A DNA stretch of 64,000 nt from UBA2705 sp963977125 (GTDB lineage: Bacteria; Pseudomonadota; Alphaproteobacteria; Micavibrionales; Micavibrionaceae), in assembly GCA_963977125.1 (NCBI GenBank), contig CAXBNJ010000002.1, forward strand, positions 453,022 through 517,021, in the 5' to 3' direction. The position numbers and the translations under genes were made by a program. Of this stretch, positions 11,201-18,576 are shown one piece after another. Numbering within the stretch: the first letter of the stretch is position 1; the number at the start of each line of letters is the position of its first letter. The notes under the pieces are model-generated. The model was not told the DNA's origin. It searched no databases and was given only the letters and a program-made list of their open reading frames with translations.

Positions 11201-11295
11201 CACCTGAGATTCAGCAATTGCGTGAAAACTACCCAACGTTAGCCCGAGGAATCGAAATGGGTAGATCAGGCGACAGCTTAGTCCCAAAATCTTAA
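8227..11295 (+). CDS. DotA/TraY-family inner-membrane protein, copy 4, with charged C-terminal tail
   Basis: 1022-residue paralog, the longest complete one. It shares the family layout: LLPGIIPRVTEIW at the N-terminus, two membrane segments ending near PGAWAQ, RIFGVP, ETVQSGTPFGKRF, an ectodomain with RPYCGE and DRGWAGAGIWYNRI, and a membrane block with PMLPFMYFFFAVGTW, GVPLWALSHLHIDG and LVDQIPQSILRWIG. It alone carries a highly charged tail of about 80 residues after the last membrane segment (KRKQDAEAAFESGLRREYG onward), probably cytoplasmic and a candidate docking region. Its stop codon overlaps the stop of the convergent uppP gene. No good Shine-Dalgarno was seen before the ATG. Confidence 0.9.
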   Translation: MTNNTVKNITLPAAFKYALLPGIIPRVTEIWRSGFSTIALLMAQIFFNVGLLPIGHTYLKGDNFGKFGIFNVLVAAKHNLVFDRKHLDQIVVFCLITTAIFLIFAQVLALIFALLIPGAWAQIFTTPDPTNDIAFVLLDRIFGVPTTNTLTGLSTGFFGSCVGDAANDCIAMRHDGSDSAVEIVPIPAVFPWPFHLALQQMFAFFSYTIAAVALFILLYFIATIILETVQSGTPFGKRFSRLWAPLRLITAFGLIIPISNGLNLGQYSVLYSAKWGSSLATNVWQQFNTQLTVNGLMDANTMVGTPVANDAMELVGYIHMANLCFIIERNIFPRKYVHANFNKEIAAYLINPNTDDRLAMVNASNNYQTYDDARAFSSGGDIILRIGSMDPARYAAAWAGGQPLPAPSYNDAGGVRPYCGEIIFPAVNTSSPGTELIQRKYYELIASMWLNEPGRYTKPTCPNTQVDQSDGLYPFGNVLFTHAQRWAQDWFAPVPAITTSTAPITTVEQIKVDGAILLRQHLNCIIEAAVTAERDNINANNLSLVPQALLDRGWAGAGIWYNRIAEINGALIDSINGMPSIHLWPLTMQRVAEIRSRNETNFIRADLFNPDSAAFIDGVILPRAGERTAARAYYELYKLWLADGPGTGGRGAQGNSFEAAVAWIFGIEGLYSMTDNTTGAQNVHPLAKLSGLGKSLIEGSIRNLSMGAGAMIADLVTGADNPLSGAGDFAGALGSALVSAASITLTAGFVLFYIVPMLPFMYFFFAVGTWIKTVFEAMIGVPLWALSHLHIDGGGLPGQGAANGYYLIFEIFVRPVMIIMGFIASITIFSAMANVLIDIWNIVIANVGGSGSTEELGLADSIRAPVDKMFYLVMFTMLLYMIGVSSFKLVDQIPQSILRWIGASVPTFVDQKDDITSSLVSKSSMYANRIFGGFTGEMTNKYKGIKRKQDAEAAFESGLRREYGTTPEQQDAYKEAAEQLARYKGKAPDEIPPEIQQLRENYPTLARGIEMGRSGDSLVPKS

Positions 11296-12164
11296 AGATA
11301 GACCATGAGTAACAGAGCGAGGCCTAAAAATGCACGATATAACACAAAAGGTGTGAAGTCGTGATTTTGCAGCCATTTGAACATGATTGTTATCGCGCCA
11401 TAGCCTGCGACAAATGAAATTAACGCCGCGATAATGGCGTTAGCGCCAAGCTGCGCATCGCCGCTTTTTAAGACATCAAGGCCTCCGAGAGCGCCCGCGC
11501 CGCTAATCGCAACGACAGCGAGGAATAACGAAAAACGCGCGGCAGCATCGCGCGTAAAGCCCAAAGCGCGCGCCGCAGTCATCGTAATGCCCGATCGACT
11601 GGTTCCAGGTATTAAAGCGAGAACTTGTGCGCAACCTATCAATAAAGCCGACTTCACTGTGAGTTTTTCAATCACCAATTCCGCAGGACGAAAACGATCA
11701 GCCAGCCACAAGACGTAAGCAAAAATAAGCGTTGTCCAAGCAACTGTTTTTGGCGAGCGCAACCATTCAGGTTGCCATTCATGTAAAAGATAACCGGCAA
11801 TAATCACGGGCATAGAAGCAAGGATAATAAGGCATGCCATGCGCAATCCTTGCGCGGCTTCAACATCCGTATTACGGGCTGATTTAGGTGTTACAAACGA
11901 ACCAATAGATAGTAGAACACCCCGCGCAATACCAAAGAAATCACGCCAGAAATACAACAACACTGAAAATAATGTGCCGACATGAACCGCGATATCAATC
12001 ACCGCATCTTCAGCCCATTTTTTGGACGGGTCATTAAGCGCCTCGACACCACTTTGGCCGTCAACCCATTCATGAGCCAAAATTAAATGCCCTGATGAAC
12101 TTATCGGTAGGAACTCAGTAACGCCCTGTATTAGGGCATAAAGCAGGATATAATACCAAATCAT
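11292..12164 (-). CDS. uppP: Undecaprenyl-diphosphatase UppP/BacA
   Basis: Integral membrane phosphatase that recycles undecaprenyl pyrophosphate to the monophosphate carrier lipid for peptidoglycan and O-antigen synthesis. Family signatures are near the N-terminus, QGVTEFLPISSSGHL, and in the second half, PGTSRSGIT. About 290 residues with 7-8 hydrophobic segments is the normal size. The frame is open for 15 more codons upstream (to 12209), but the protein family starts close to the MIWYYILLYALIQG Met at 12164, which I chose. The last bases overlap the end of the convergent DotA-like copy 4. It lies 72 bp downstream of the ankyrin gene on the same strand. Confidence 0.95.
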   Translation of the reverse strand: MIWYYILLYALIQGVTEFLPISSSGHLILAHEWVDGQSGVEALNDPSKKWAEDAVIDIAVHVGTLFSVLLYFWRDFFGIARGVLLSIGSFVTPKSARNTDVEAAQGLRMACLIILASMPVIIAGYLLHEWQPEWLRSPKTVAWTTLIFAYVLWLADRFRPAELVIEKLTVKSALLIGCAQVLALIPGTSRSGITMTAARALGFTRDAAARFSLFLAVVAISGAGALGGLDVLKSGDAQLGANAIIAALISFVAGYGAITIMFKWLQNHDFTPFVLYRAFLGLALLLMVYL

Positions 12165-12236
12165 AGTGACGCGCTTTCTGTTTGATTTTTTGTACCATAC
12201 GGTAATCAAAACAAAAAATCTATATCAAGGCGGTAA

Positions 12237-14330
12237 CTATCGTTTGAAAATCTGAAATTGCGTACGCTTTGTATCGCGGTAGCCAACATAATCAATGGGG
12301 TGAGCGAGGTTTTCTACGCCTGTGATTTTAGGGAATATAGGGGTCGGCAACGCCGCGGGCGTATCGCCGCGCGGACCAAGATGCAGCGCAGTTATATCGG
12401 CATGTTTTTTAAATTCATCGGATAGACAGCCTAACAGTTTTTGCCAGTTATTCGGATCCATACGGCCATCTAGGAATTCAAGGCTATCAAGAACAACTTC
12501 ACCTTTTTTACCGCGCCAAACCCAGCTTTCAGCAATAATTTCGTCATTTTCCTTATCCGCGACAACGTAAAATCCACCATGTGGGGACAAAAACCCATGC
12601 TTCGCACAAGCGCTACCTGCATTATTCAAATGCTGACAGCAATCAACATGCTCACCCAAAGCTAGCCCACGTAAGTCACCGTCTTTGAGCTTATAGAAGT
12701 TATATTTAGGTTTATCAAATAATGCACCATCAATTTTAATGTCAGGTATAGATTGGCCAGGCTTTGGTGCATCAAGATGGCCATATAGTTTATTGTAACT
12801 TTCTATGGCCACGCGCCCCTTCTCAAAAGCTTCTTCGCTCCAAAGGTAACCAATACTGAATTTAGCAAAATCTTTATTTTTTACACCGTTTGGATAGACA
12901 AACTCCGCCACACTTTCACGTGTTTTAGCCACGGAGTATTGGCGCCCGCAAGTACTCCGCTCTGGCTGAGGAAGACGATCTGCGAATTGAACAAGGACAG
13001 CCATCTCTGGGCCATTCTGCATCACGGCATCACTCCACGATTTCAAATCGATACGACCTTTTTTAGGGAGGGAAATATGACGAATCAAATCATATAAAGG
13101 CTGCTGACCTTGCGTCCCCCATTTTTCAAGGTAAGCCATTACACGCTCTTCACTACCCAAAAGCGCTGCCGTATTATAAGCATGAATACTGATGTTTTCT
13201 GCTTTCTCATGATCAAGTAAATCGCATAAATACATATATAGGTCATTATTATAATAATGAGGATTTAGAAGGTGACATTTAGGAGGGCATTCAGTCTCAA
13301 GAGGGTTTAACGCCCTCCACTTCATTGTCGATTCATTTATTTCCGTTATTTTTTTCATGACTGGGCCACGCATTGCGACATGGCTATGCTTTAGCATCAA
13401 CGTCATGATTATGTTCAAACTACAGCCTTCAATTAATTGAATAACCTCGTCATCACTAAACTCTTCTAACGTCCCTCCAGCCTCAAGGACATATGCAAAA
13501 GTATCGTCATCTCCTGAATACATAGCTTCAACAACCACGGCATTATTGCGCATATTTATGTCGGCCCCTGCAATTTCGTACAAAAACTTAACGGTTTCAA
13601 GGTCGCCATTTTGTGCCGCCCAAAGTAAGGCATCGCCCTCATTGATAAGAACATCAAAGCCGCGCCCATATAAGTGATTAATCACTTCGGTATAGCCATA
13701 TCGGGCACTTAACATCAACATATCACCGCAGAATCTGTCATCATCGCAGAAGCAATCTAGAACATTTAAAGCTGCCTCCTCATATCCACAATTGAATAAA
13801 TTTAAAATATCTTCGGGGCGTAGATAGGTCAGATTTGCTCCTTTTGATACCAGGAAATTAGCCACATCGACGAGGCCTCGAGCAATCGCTTCACGTATAA
13901 AGACGTGATCATCAACGGTAATATCTAGCCCATAGCTATAGGCTTTTTTAACTTCATCTAAAGGCTCTTCCATGCAGATACGAAAAAAATCATTAATCTC
14001 AACATTTTCATCATTATCCATTTGATCTATGAATTCGGCGACAGCTTCCATAGGCACAAAGCTGCTCACGACCTCCTCATAGCTTGGTCCAGATTTATTT
14101 TTTTGAGATGAAGGCGCCAATGTTTTTATAGCTTCAGCGATAAAAGAACTGCCATGCAAGGCGTAATCTTCAAGGATCTCTTCGGTGACCGCCTCGCCTG
14201 CTTGCTGTAGTTTTACAGCCAGTATTGGCAGCGCTTTTTTTAGCGCTAAAAACTCAGCGTGGTCGTCCTGATCTAAGCGATCAATCACGGCTAAAGCCAT
14301 AGTGATTTCTTCTGGTTTATCGGTCGACAT
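12237..14330 (-). CDS. Ankyrin-repeat protein with uncharacterised Cys/His-rich C-terminal domain
   Basis: 697-residue soluble protein without a signal peptide. AAGG lies 7 bp before the start. Residues about 110-310 contain degenerate ankyrin repeats (for example ALLWAAQNGDLETVKFLYE and ARGLVDVANFLVSKGANL). The last 200 residues form a separate domain with LGEHVDCCQHL, a Cys-Ala-Lys-His segment and GGFYVV, followed by ESWVWR and VVLDSLEF. The strand pattern of that stretch could fit a GNAT-like acyltransferase fold, but this is a guess. Ankyrin proteins are frequent substrates of Dot/Icm-type systems, and the gene sits next to the DotA-like array; that link is inference from position. The exact function is unknown. 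Confidence 0.75.
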   Translation of the reverse strand: MSTDKPEEITMALAVIDRLDQDDHAEFLALKKALPILAVKLQQAGEAVTEEILEDYALHGSSFIAEAIKTLAPSSQKNKSGPSYEEVVSSFVPMEAVAEFIDQMDNDENVEINDFFRICMEEPLDEVKKAYSYGLDITVDDHVFIREAIARGLVDVANFLVSKGANLTYLRPEDILNLFNCGYEEAALNVLDCFCDDDRFCGDMLMLSARYGYTEVINHLYGRGFDVLINEGDALLWAAQNGDLETVKFLYEIAGADINMRNNAVVVEAMYSGDDDTFAYVLEAGGTLEEFSDDEVIQLIEGCSLNIIMTLMLKHSHVAMRGPVMKKITEINESTMKWRALNPLETECPPKCHLLNPHYYNNDLYMYLCDLLDHEKAENISIHAYNTAALLGSEERVMAYLEKWGTQGQQPLYDLIRHISLPKKGRIDLKSWSDAVMQNGPEMAVLVQFADRLPQPERSTCGRQYSVAKTRESVAEFVYPNGVKNKDFAKFSIGYLWSEEAFEKGRVAIESYNKLYGHLDAPKPGQSIPDIKIDGALFDKPKYNFYKLKDGDLRGLALGEHVDCCQHLNNAGSACAKHGFLSPHGGFYVVADKENDEIIAESWVWRGKKGEVVLDSLEFLDGRMDPNNWQKLLGCLSDEFKKHADITALHLGPRGDTPAALPTPIFPKITGVENLAHPIDYVGYRDTKRTQFQIFKR

Positions 14331-14388
14331 AGAAGCACCTTCTTATTTTATGGAAAGAGTAAAACAGAAAGGCGGAAATATGTCAATT

Positions 14389-14417
14389 AAAAACCCCGTA
14401 TAAATTCATATACGGGG
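14389..14417 (-). terminator. Rho-independent terminator downstream of trxA
   Basis: Perfect 9-bp stem (ccccgtata / tatacgggg) with a 6-nt loop. Read on the minus strand it is followed by five T residues. It lies between the end of trxA (14476) and the start of the ankyrin gene (14330), so the ankyrin gene probably needs its own promoter. Confidence 0.85.
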
Positions 14418-14475
14418 TCAATAATAATAGTGTAAAAGTCAGACCAAAAGCACTGATGGAGGATATTTTAGAGTC

Positions 14476-14796
14476 TTACTCTAAGCCACCAAGCCATTCG
14501 CTCAGCTGGTCTTTATTCATACCGCCAACGCGTGTATCGATAACTTGACCGCCCTTAAAAACCATTAAAGTTGGTATACCGCGTACACCGTATTTTGTTG
14601 GCGCTTCTGGGCTATCTTCAATGTTCACTTTTACAACGCGCAGCTTTTCAGACATTTCTGTCGCGATTTCGTCAACTAAAGGTGACATGGCTTGGCATGG
14701 TTGGCACCATTCAGCCCAAAAATCGACGACCACAAGGCCTTCTGCTTTTAAAACGTCTTTCTCAAAACTGGAATCCGTTACTTTTAAACTCGACAT
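14476..14796 (-). CDS. trxA: Thioredoxin with WCQPC active site
   Basis: 106-residue cytoplasmic thioredoxin, the usual length. It reduces protein disulfides using electrons from thioredoxin reductase. The active site reads Trp30-Cys31-Gln32-Pro33-Cys34, so the Gly of the canonical WCGPC is replaced by Gln. The preceding VVVDFWAEW strand, the cis-Pro motif GIPTLMVFKGG and the final helix are intact. AAGGA lies 7 bp before the ATG. A strong terminator follows. The 10-TM metal exporter gene lies 63 bp upstream on the same strand and could be cotranscribed. Confidence 0.95.
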   Translation of the reverse strand: MSSLKVTDSSFEKDVLKAEGLVVVDFWAEWCQPCQAMSPLVDEIATEMSEKLRVVKVNIEDSPEAPTKYGVRGIPTLMVFKGGQVIDTRVGGMNKDQLSEWLGGLE

Positions 14797-14859
14797 AGGC
14801 GTATCCTTTCAATAAATAATCTAAAATCAGTATGGTTTTTCTTAAGTAATATGCAAGAG

Positions 14860-16068
14860 CTAGTGTTCAAATAACCACATATATCCATATGCGACGATAA
14901 AAGCAGGCAGCGCAGAATATATAGTGGCCATTACCGCCGCCTTGGGCGCCATAGCAATCGCAGGGAATAATGCATCCCCATCATTACTAATTGCATTACC
15001 CAGCTGCGCTGAAAGCGGTACAACGCCATTTAAATACATGGTCGTTAGTAAAATCTGTGGGCCGCAGCCGGGAATAAAGCCAATCACGATCGCCATTAAA
15101 GGCACAAAGGCCGACACCCCTGATAAAATTGAAACCAAATCCAGATTCGTCATATAAACGCTCATTTCAAATGTGAAAAAAGCCAAGATAACCCATGTTG
15201 TCACAAAGTTTGTATCCTGTATAACGCGATGTACAGGGTGATCTTGTTCACTGCTGACATGGACATTATGCGCCGCACCATAAGGCTCACCTTTATCATG
15301 CGGGCGAATTAACGCCATATACATCCACATCGATGCTGCAAGCAGCGCCCCTGCTGCCCCTAAATATAATATAGCTTGAGCGGTAAACGTTTCTGATAAA
15401 GAGCCCAAGGTCTTAATTTGTAGCGCGCTTAATACGCCCAACCCAAAACCTGGCACAATCATCGCCAACCAAATCTTGTCAAAAATCGTCACTGTAAAAG
15501 GCTTGCTCACACCACCTTCTAATGTTTTCGCACTCTGAATTTCTTCTGTTTTAGGACGTAGAAAGTCTTGCCCGTGAATAGCATCAATTATATAGCCACT
15601 AATCACGCCGACAACACAGCCAACTCCCATCATGACAAATCCCGCCTTTGGCGCCTGTGCCAAAAGCAAAAATGCCGCATCGCCCATGGTCGAGGTTAAA
15701 ACCGCAACCACCGCACCAAAAGACAAGCGCCCACGGACATATTGTGTCATCACAATAATCGCGCCGCCACAGCCCGGTAACGAGCCCAAGGCGGCGGCGA
15801 TAGGCACTTGTAAATGTTTATATTTACGCATAAGTGCTTTGGTGTTTATTTTAAAAATAGATTCAAGGCTGTAAAAAAGGCAGAGCGTAAAGGCGACAAA
15901 AACACTCACCGTAATATACGCATCACTAAGCACGCCGAGTAAGACCTCAAATGCCCCTTGGTCTTGCACAGACAGCCCAAGCATGACCAACACAGTCAGC
16001 AAGACAAGAAATGATGATTTAGCGCGTGGCCAAATCGATAGGGCGCCCATAGGCTTCAACATATTCAC
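14860..16068 (-). CDS. Putative 10-TM heavy-metal/manganese exporter (ArsP_2-type)
   Basis: About 402-residue polytopic membrane protein with two homologous halves. Each half carries a Gly-Cys-Gly signature: GSLPGCGGAI near residue 95 and GFIPGCGPQI near residue 335. Each signature is followed by a related segment (TSTMGDAAFLLLAQAPKAG and NDGDALFPAIAMAPKAA). This matches the family annotated as putative manganese transporter / 10TM heavy-metal exporter (PF11449); metal specificity is not demonstrated. The start is uncertain: a GTG at 16068 or an ATG at 16062, neither with a good Shine-Dalgarno. No room exists for a yybP-ykoY riboswitch, because asnB ends only 87 bp upstream. Confidence 0.85.
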   Translation of the reverse strand: MNMLKPMGALSIWPRAKSSFLVLLTVLVMLGLSVQDQGAFEVLLGVLSDAYITVSVFVAFTLCLFYSLESIFKINTKALMRKYKHLQVPIAAALGSLPGCGGAIIVMTQYVRGRLSFGAVVAVLTSTMGDAAFLLLAQAPKAGFVMMGVGCVVGVISGYIIDAIHGQDFLRPKTEEIQSAKTLEGGVSKPFTVTIFDKIWLAMIVPGFGLGVLSALQIKTLGSLSETFTAQAILYLGAAGALLAASMWMYMALIRPHDKGEPYGAAHNVHVSSEQDHPVHRVIQDTNFVTTWVILAFFTFEMSVYMTNLDLVSILSGVSAFVPLMAIVIGFIPGCGPQILLTTMYLNGVVPLSAQLGNAISNDGDALFPAIAMAPKAAVMATIYSALPAFIVAYGYMWLFEH

Positions 16069-16143
16069 TTAAATTTATTTAGCTCATAATATTAGTAAAA
16101 CAATATGCAATACGAGAAAGCTGGATAAAGGCATCAAGCCCCA

Positions 16144-16169
16144 TATAACATCCAACTATAACATCCAAC
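16144..16169. repeat. 13-bp perfect tandem duplication at the asnB stop
   Basis: The unit tataacatccaac occurs twice back to back. The junction falls at the asnB stop codon, so one copy encodes the C-terminus and the other is 3' untranslated. It looks like a recent slippage duplication. Confidence 0.8.
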
Positions 16170-18108
16170 GTTTATACCATAAATGGAACATTAAGACATT
16201 CCAAATACGCAAACTATCCGCCTGTGAGCCTTGCTGTGCGCGTTGCCATGCTTTTTCAATCGCACCCATTTCAAAATAATCATTCGCCCCGGCTTGCGTA
16301 TCGAACAATATCTCACTCGCCCAGTCTTTTAAATCACCGCAAAGCCATTCATTAATCGGCGGGCTGAAGCCTTGTTTGGGACGCTCAAATAAATCACGCG
16401 GTACATAACGAGCCAGTAATTCACGGACAATAAACTTGCCTTGCTGTTTACCCTTAACCCTGCGGATTTTTTGAGTAAGGGGCAATGTCCACGCAAATTT
16501 AAAAATGTCGAGATCCATAAAGGGAGAGCGCGTTTCAATCGAATTAGCCATAGTCGCCCTATCAACCTTAACCATCATACGGTCGGGTAAATGCGATAAG
16601 ACATCCCAATACATCATCGATTCTTCGTCTTTAAGTCCATCCGCCTGAAAATGAATATCTTTGGATAAGAGCGGCAAGGCTTTACTGCCCTTAACAAGCT
16701 TATCAGTAGCGTGCCATTGCTGCGAAATAGCATCGTAAAAGCCGCGCAGACTGCGCGCTTCCAATACCTCAAGCAAGCGATTAACACGACCATTGCGCGC
16801 TTGCAGCGATTGCGGCAAGATTTTATGCAGCATATTATTTAAAGGCCGCCGTAGGAAAAGCGGCATTAAGCGCATTTTTCGCCAAATAGCGGGCGCTTCA
16901 AAATGGCGCTTATAGCCGCCAAACATTTCATCGCCGCCATCGCCCGTTAAGACGACCGTCACATCTTTATGGGCGCGCTCAGCGACCATAAACGTAGGAA
17001 TTTGCGAGGCATCAGCAAAAGGTTCATCATAAATATCCGCCATCGCTTCTAAACTTTTCAGCGCATCGGCGGCATCTACATAATATTCATGATGCTCCGT
17101 CCCTAAATACTCAGCAATCGCCTTGGCGTGCTCGGCTTCGTTATATTTTTTCTCGTTAAAGCCGATAGAAAATGTTTTCACAGGCGCATTCATTTGCTTT
17201 TGCATCAGCGCGACGATAAGCGAGGAATCTATACCCCCAGATAAAAATGCACCGAGCGGCACATCGGAGATTAAACGCCGCTTAACAGCCGCCTGCATTT
17301 GGCTATCAAGCGCATTAACCGCATCATCATCGCTTTGCTGCGTATGTATAGCCGCGCGTTGGTCAGCGAGTGTCGTTATTGCATTAAAATAGACTTCAAA
17401 ATATTTTGATAAATCAGCGCCAATATCAATTTTACGCTTATTTATCGTCACGCGATGCCCTGCAGGCAAGCTCCAGACATTTTCAAAAATTGAATATGGC
17501 GCAGGCACGTAAGAGTGGCGCATATATAGAGCCAGTACATCTTTATCAATTTTCTTATTCGCTTGAAACTCTGGATGCGCCGCAAAAGCCTTAAGCTCAG
17601 AAGCGAAGATAATTTGATTCCCCGCCCAGCCAATATAAAGAGGCTTTTTTCCAAAGCGGTCACGCAGTAAGTGTAATTCTGCGCTGTGTCTATCCCATAG
17701 AGCAATAGCAAACATGCCATTAATCTTTTGAAGCGCCGTATTAATGCCCCAATACTCTATGGCCGCTAAAATAACTTCTGTATCGGAATGACCAATGAAA
17801 TTATGGCCGACATCTTCAAGCGCCCGTTTAATTTCAGGGAAATTATAAATCTCGCCATTATAAGCAATAACATAGCGCTGTTTGCGTGAAATCATCGGCT
17901 GATGGCCATGCGCTGATAAATCCACAATCGCTAAGCGGCGATGCCCAAGGACAAGGGCATTATCGGGGTCAGACCACACCCCCGATGAATCGGGTCCGCG
18001 ATGCTCAAGGCGTTCCGTCATATCAGCTGCGATTGCGCGCAAGGCCTCATTATCGAATGATGGGTCGGGGCTTGTGCCCAGATTAAGAATACCTGTAATG
18101 CCGCACAT
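16156..18108 (-). CDS. asnB: Asparagine synthase, glutamine-hydrolysing
   Basis: 650-residue class B asparagine synthetase. The N-terminal glutamine amidotransferase domain (about residues 1-210) starts with Met-Cys-Gly-Ile, Cys2 being the catalytic nucleophile after Met removal, and contains HRRLAIVDLS and YNGEIYNF. The synthetase domain has the ATP PP-loop LSGGIDSSLIVAL and VVLTGDGGDEMFGGY. A weak AAGG sits just before the ATG. It starts 6 bp after holC, which suggests a pepA-holC-asnB transcript. Enzymes of this subfamily also occur in polysaccharide gene clusters, where they amidate other acids, so asparagine synthesis is likely but not certain. Confidence 0.95.
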   Translation of the reverse strand: MCGITGILNLGTSPDPSFDNEALRAIAADMTERLEHRGPDSSGVWSDPDNALVLGHRRLAIVDLSAHGHQPMISRKQRYVIAYNGEIYNFPEIKRALEDVGHNFIGHSDTEVILAAIEYWGINTALQKINGMFAIALWDRHSAELHLLRDRFGKKPLYIGWAGNQIIFASELKAFAAHPEFQANKKIDKDVLALYMRHSYVPAPYSIFENVWSLPAGHRVTINKRKIDIGADLSKYFEVYFNAITTLADQRAAIHTQQSDDDAVNALDSQMQAAVKRRLISDVPLGAFLSGGIDSSLIVALMQKQMNAPVKTFSIGFNEKKYNEAEHAKAIAEYLGTEHHEYYVDAADALKSLEAMADIYDEPFADASQIPTFMVAERAHKDVTVVLTGDGGDEMFGGYKRHFEAPAIWRKMRLMPLFLRRPLNNMLHKILPQSLQARNGRVNRLLEVLEARSLRGFYDAISQQWHATDKLVKGSKALPLLSKDIHFQADGLKDEESMMYWDVLSHLPDRMMVKVDRATMANSIETRSPFMDLDIFKFAWTLPLTQKIRRVKGKQQGKFIVRELLARYVPRDLFERPKQGFSPPINEWLCGDLKDWASEILFDTQAGANDYFEMGAIEKAWQRAQQGSQADSLRIWNVLMFHLWYKRWML

Positions 18109-18114
18109 TATGCC

Positions 18115-18564
18115 TTAAGCCTTTTGTTCCCAGCCACCATTATCGGTTTGCTTCCAATAGGTGATTGAATGCCCTGCTTCTTTATAAGCTTTCCAATGGG
18201 CGCGCGCGGTCTTTACTTCATCGGCATTATGGCCGTTCAGCATTTCACAACAAAGTGAATAATCAGCAATATCGCTATTATCACTACCGCCCGTTAAAAC
18301 CAGCATATCGGCTTTATTAAGGTTATCAAGCGCGGCGGTTAATAAGACAGGCTGGTCTTCGCTATGTGCTTCAGCAGCAGCGCCGTGAGGGATAAAGCCA
18401 TGATTACGATAGCCCCAGAGAGCCTGACTAAGGCCTTCAATATAGTTTTCATCCCCCGTGCGCACCAAAATGCGCTTACCGTTATCAAGCGCTTTGCGCA
18501 ATAATAACGGCAAAGCTTGCTCTAAGCTTTGCTGTTGTAGGTGATAAAAACGGATATCAGTCAT
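18115..18564 (-). CDS. holC: DNA polymerase III chi subunit
   Basis: 149-residue HolC-like protein, a clamp-loader accessory subunit that links the replicase to SSB. The recognisable N-terminus is IRFYHLQQQSLEQALP; the central ALWGYRNHGFIPHG is the conserved segment where family members read W-x(n)-F-x-P-H. The C-terminus WKAYKEAGHSITYWKQ matches the family pattern. It lies 12 bp downstream of pepA; pepA-holC adjacency is common in Proteobacteria. Confidence 0.93.
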   Translation of the reverse strand: MTDIRFYHLQQQSLEQALPLLLRKALDNGKRILVRTGDENYIEGLSQALWGYRNHGFIPHGAAAEAHSEDQPVLLTAALDNLNKADMLVLTGGSDNSDIADYSLCCEMLNGHNADEVKTARAHWKAYKEAGHSITYWKQTDNGGWEQKA

Positions 18565-18576
18565 TTATACGGCCAT

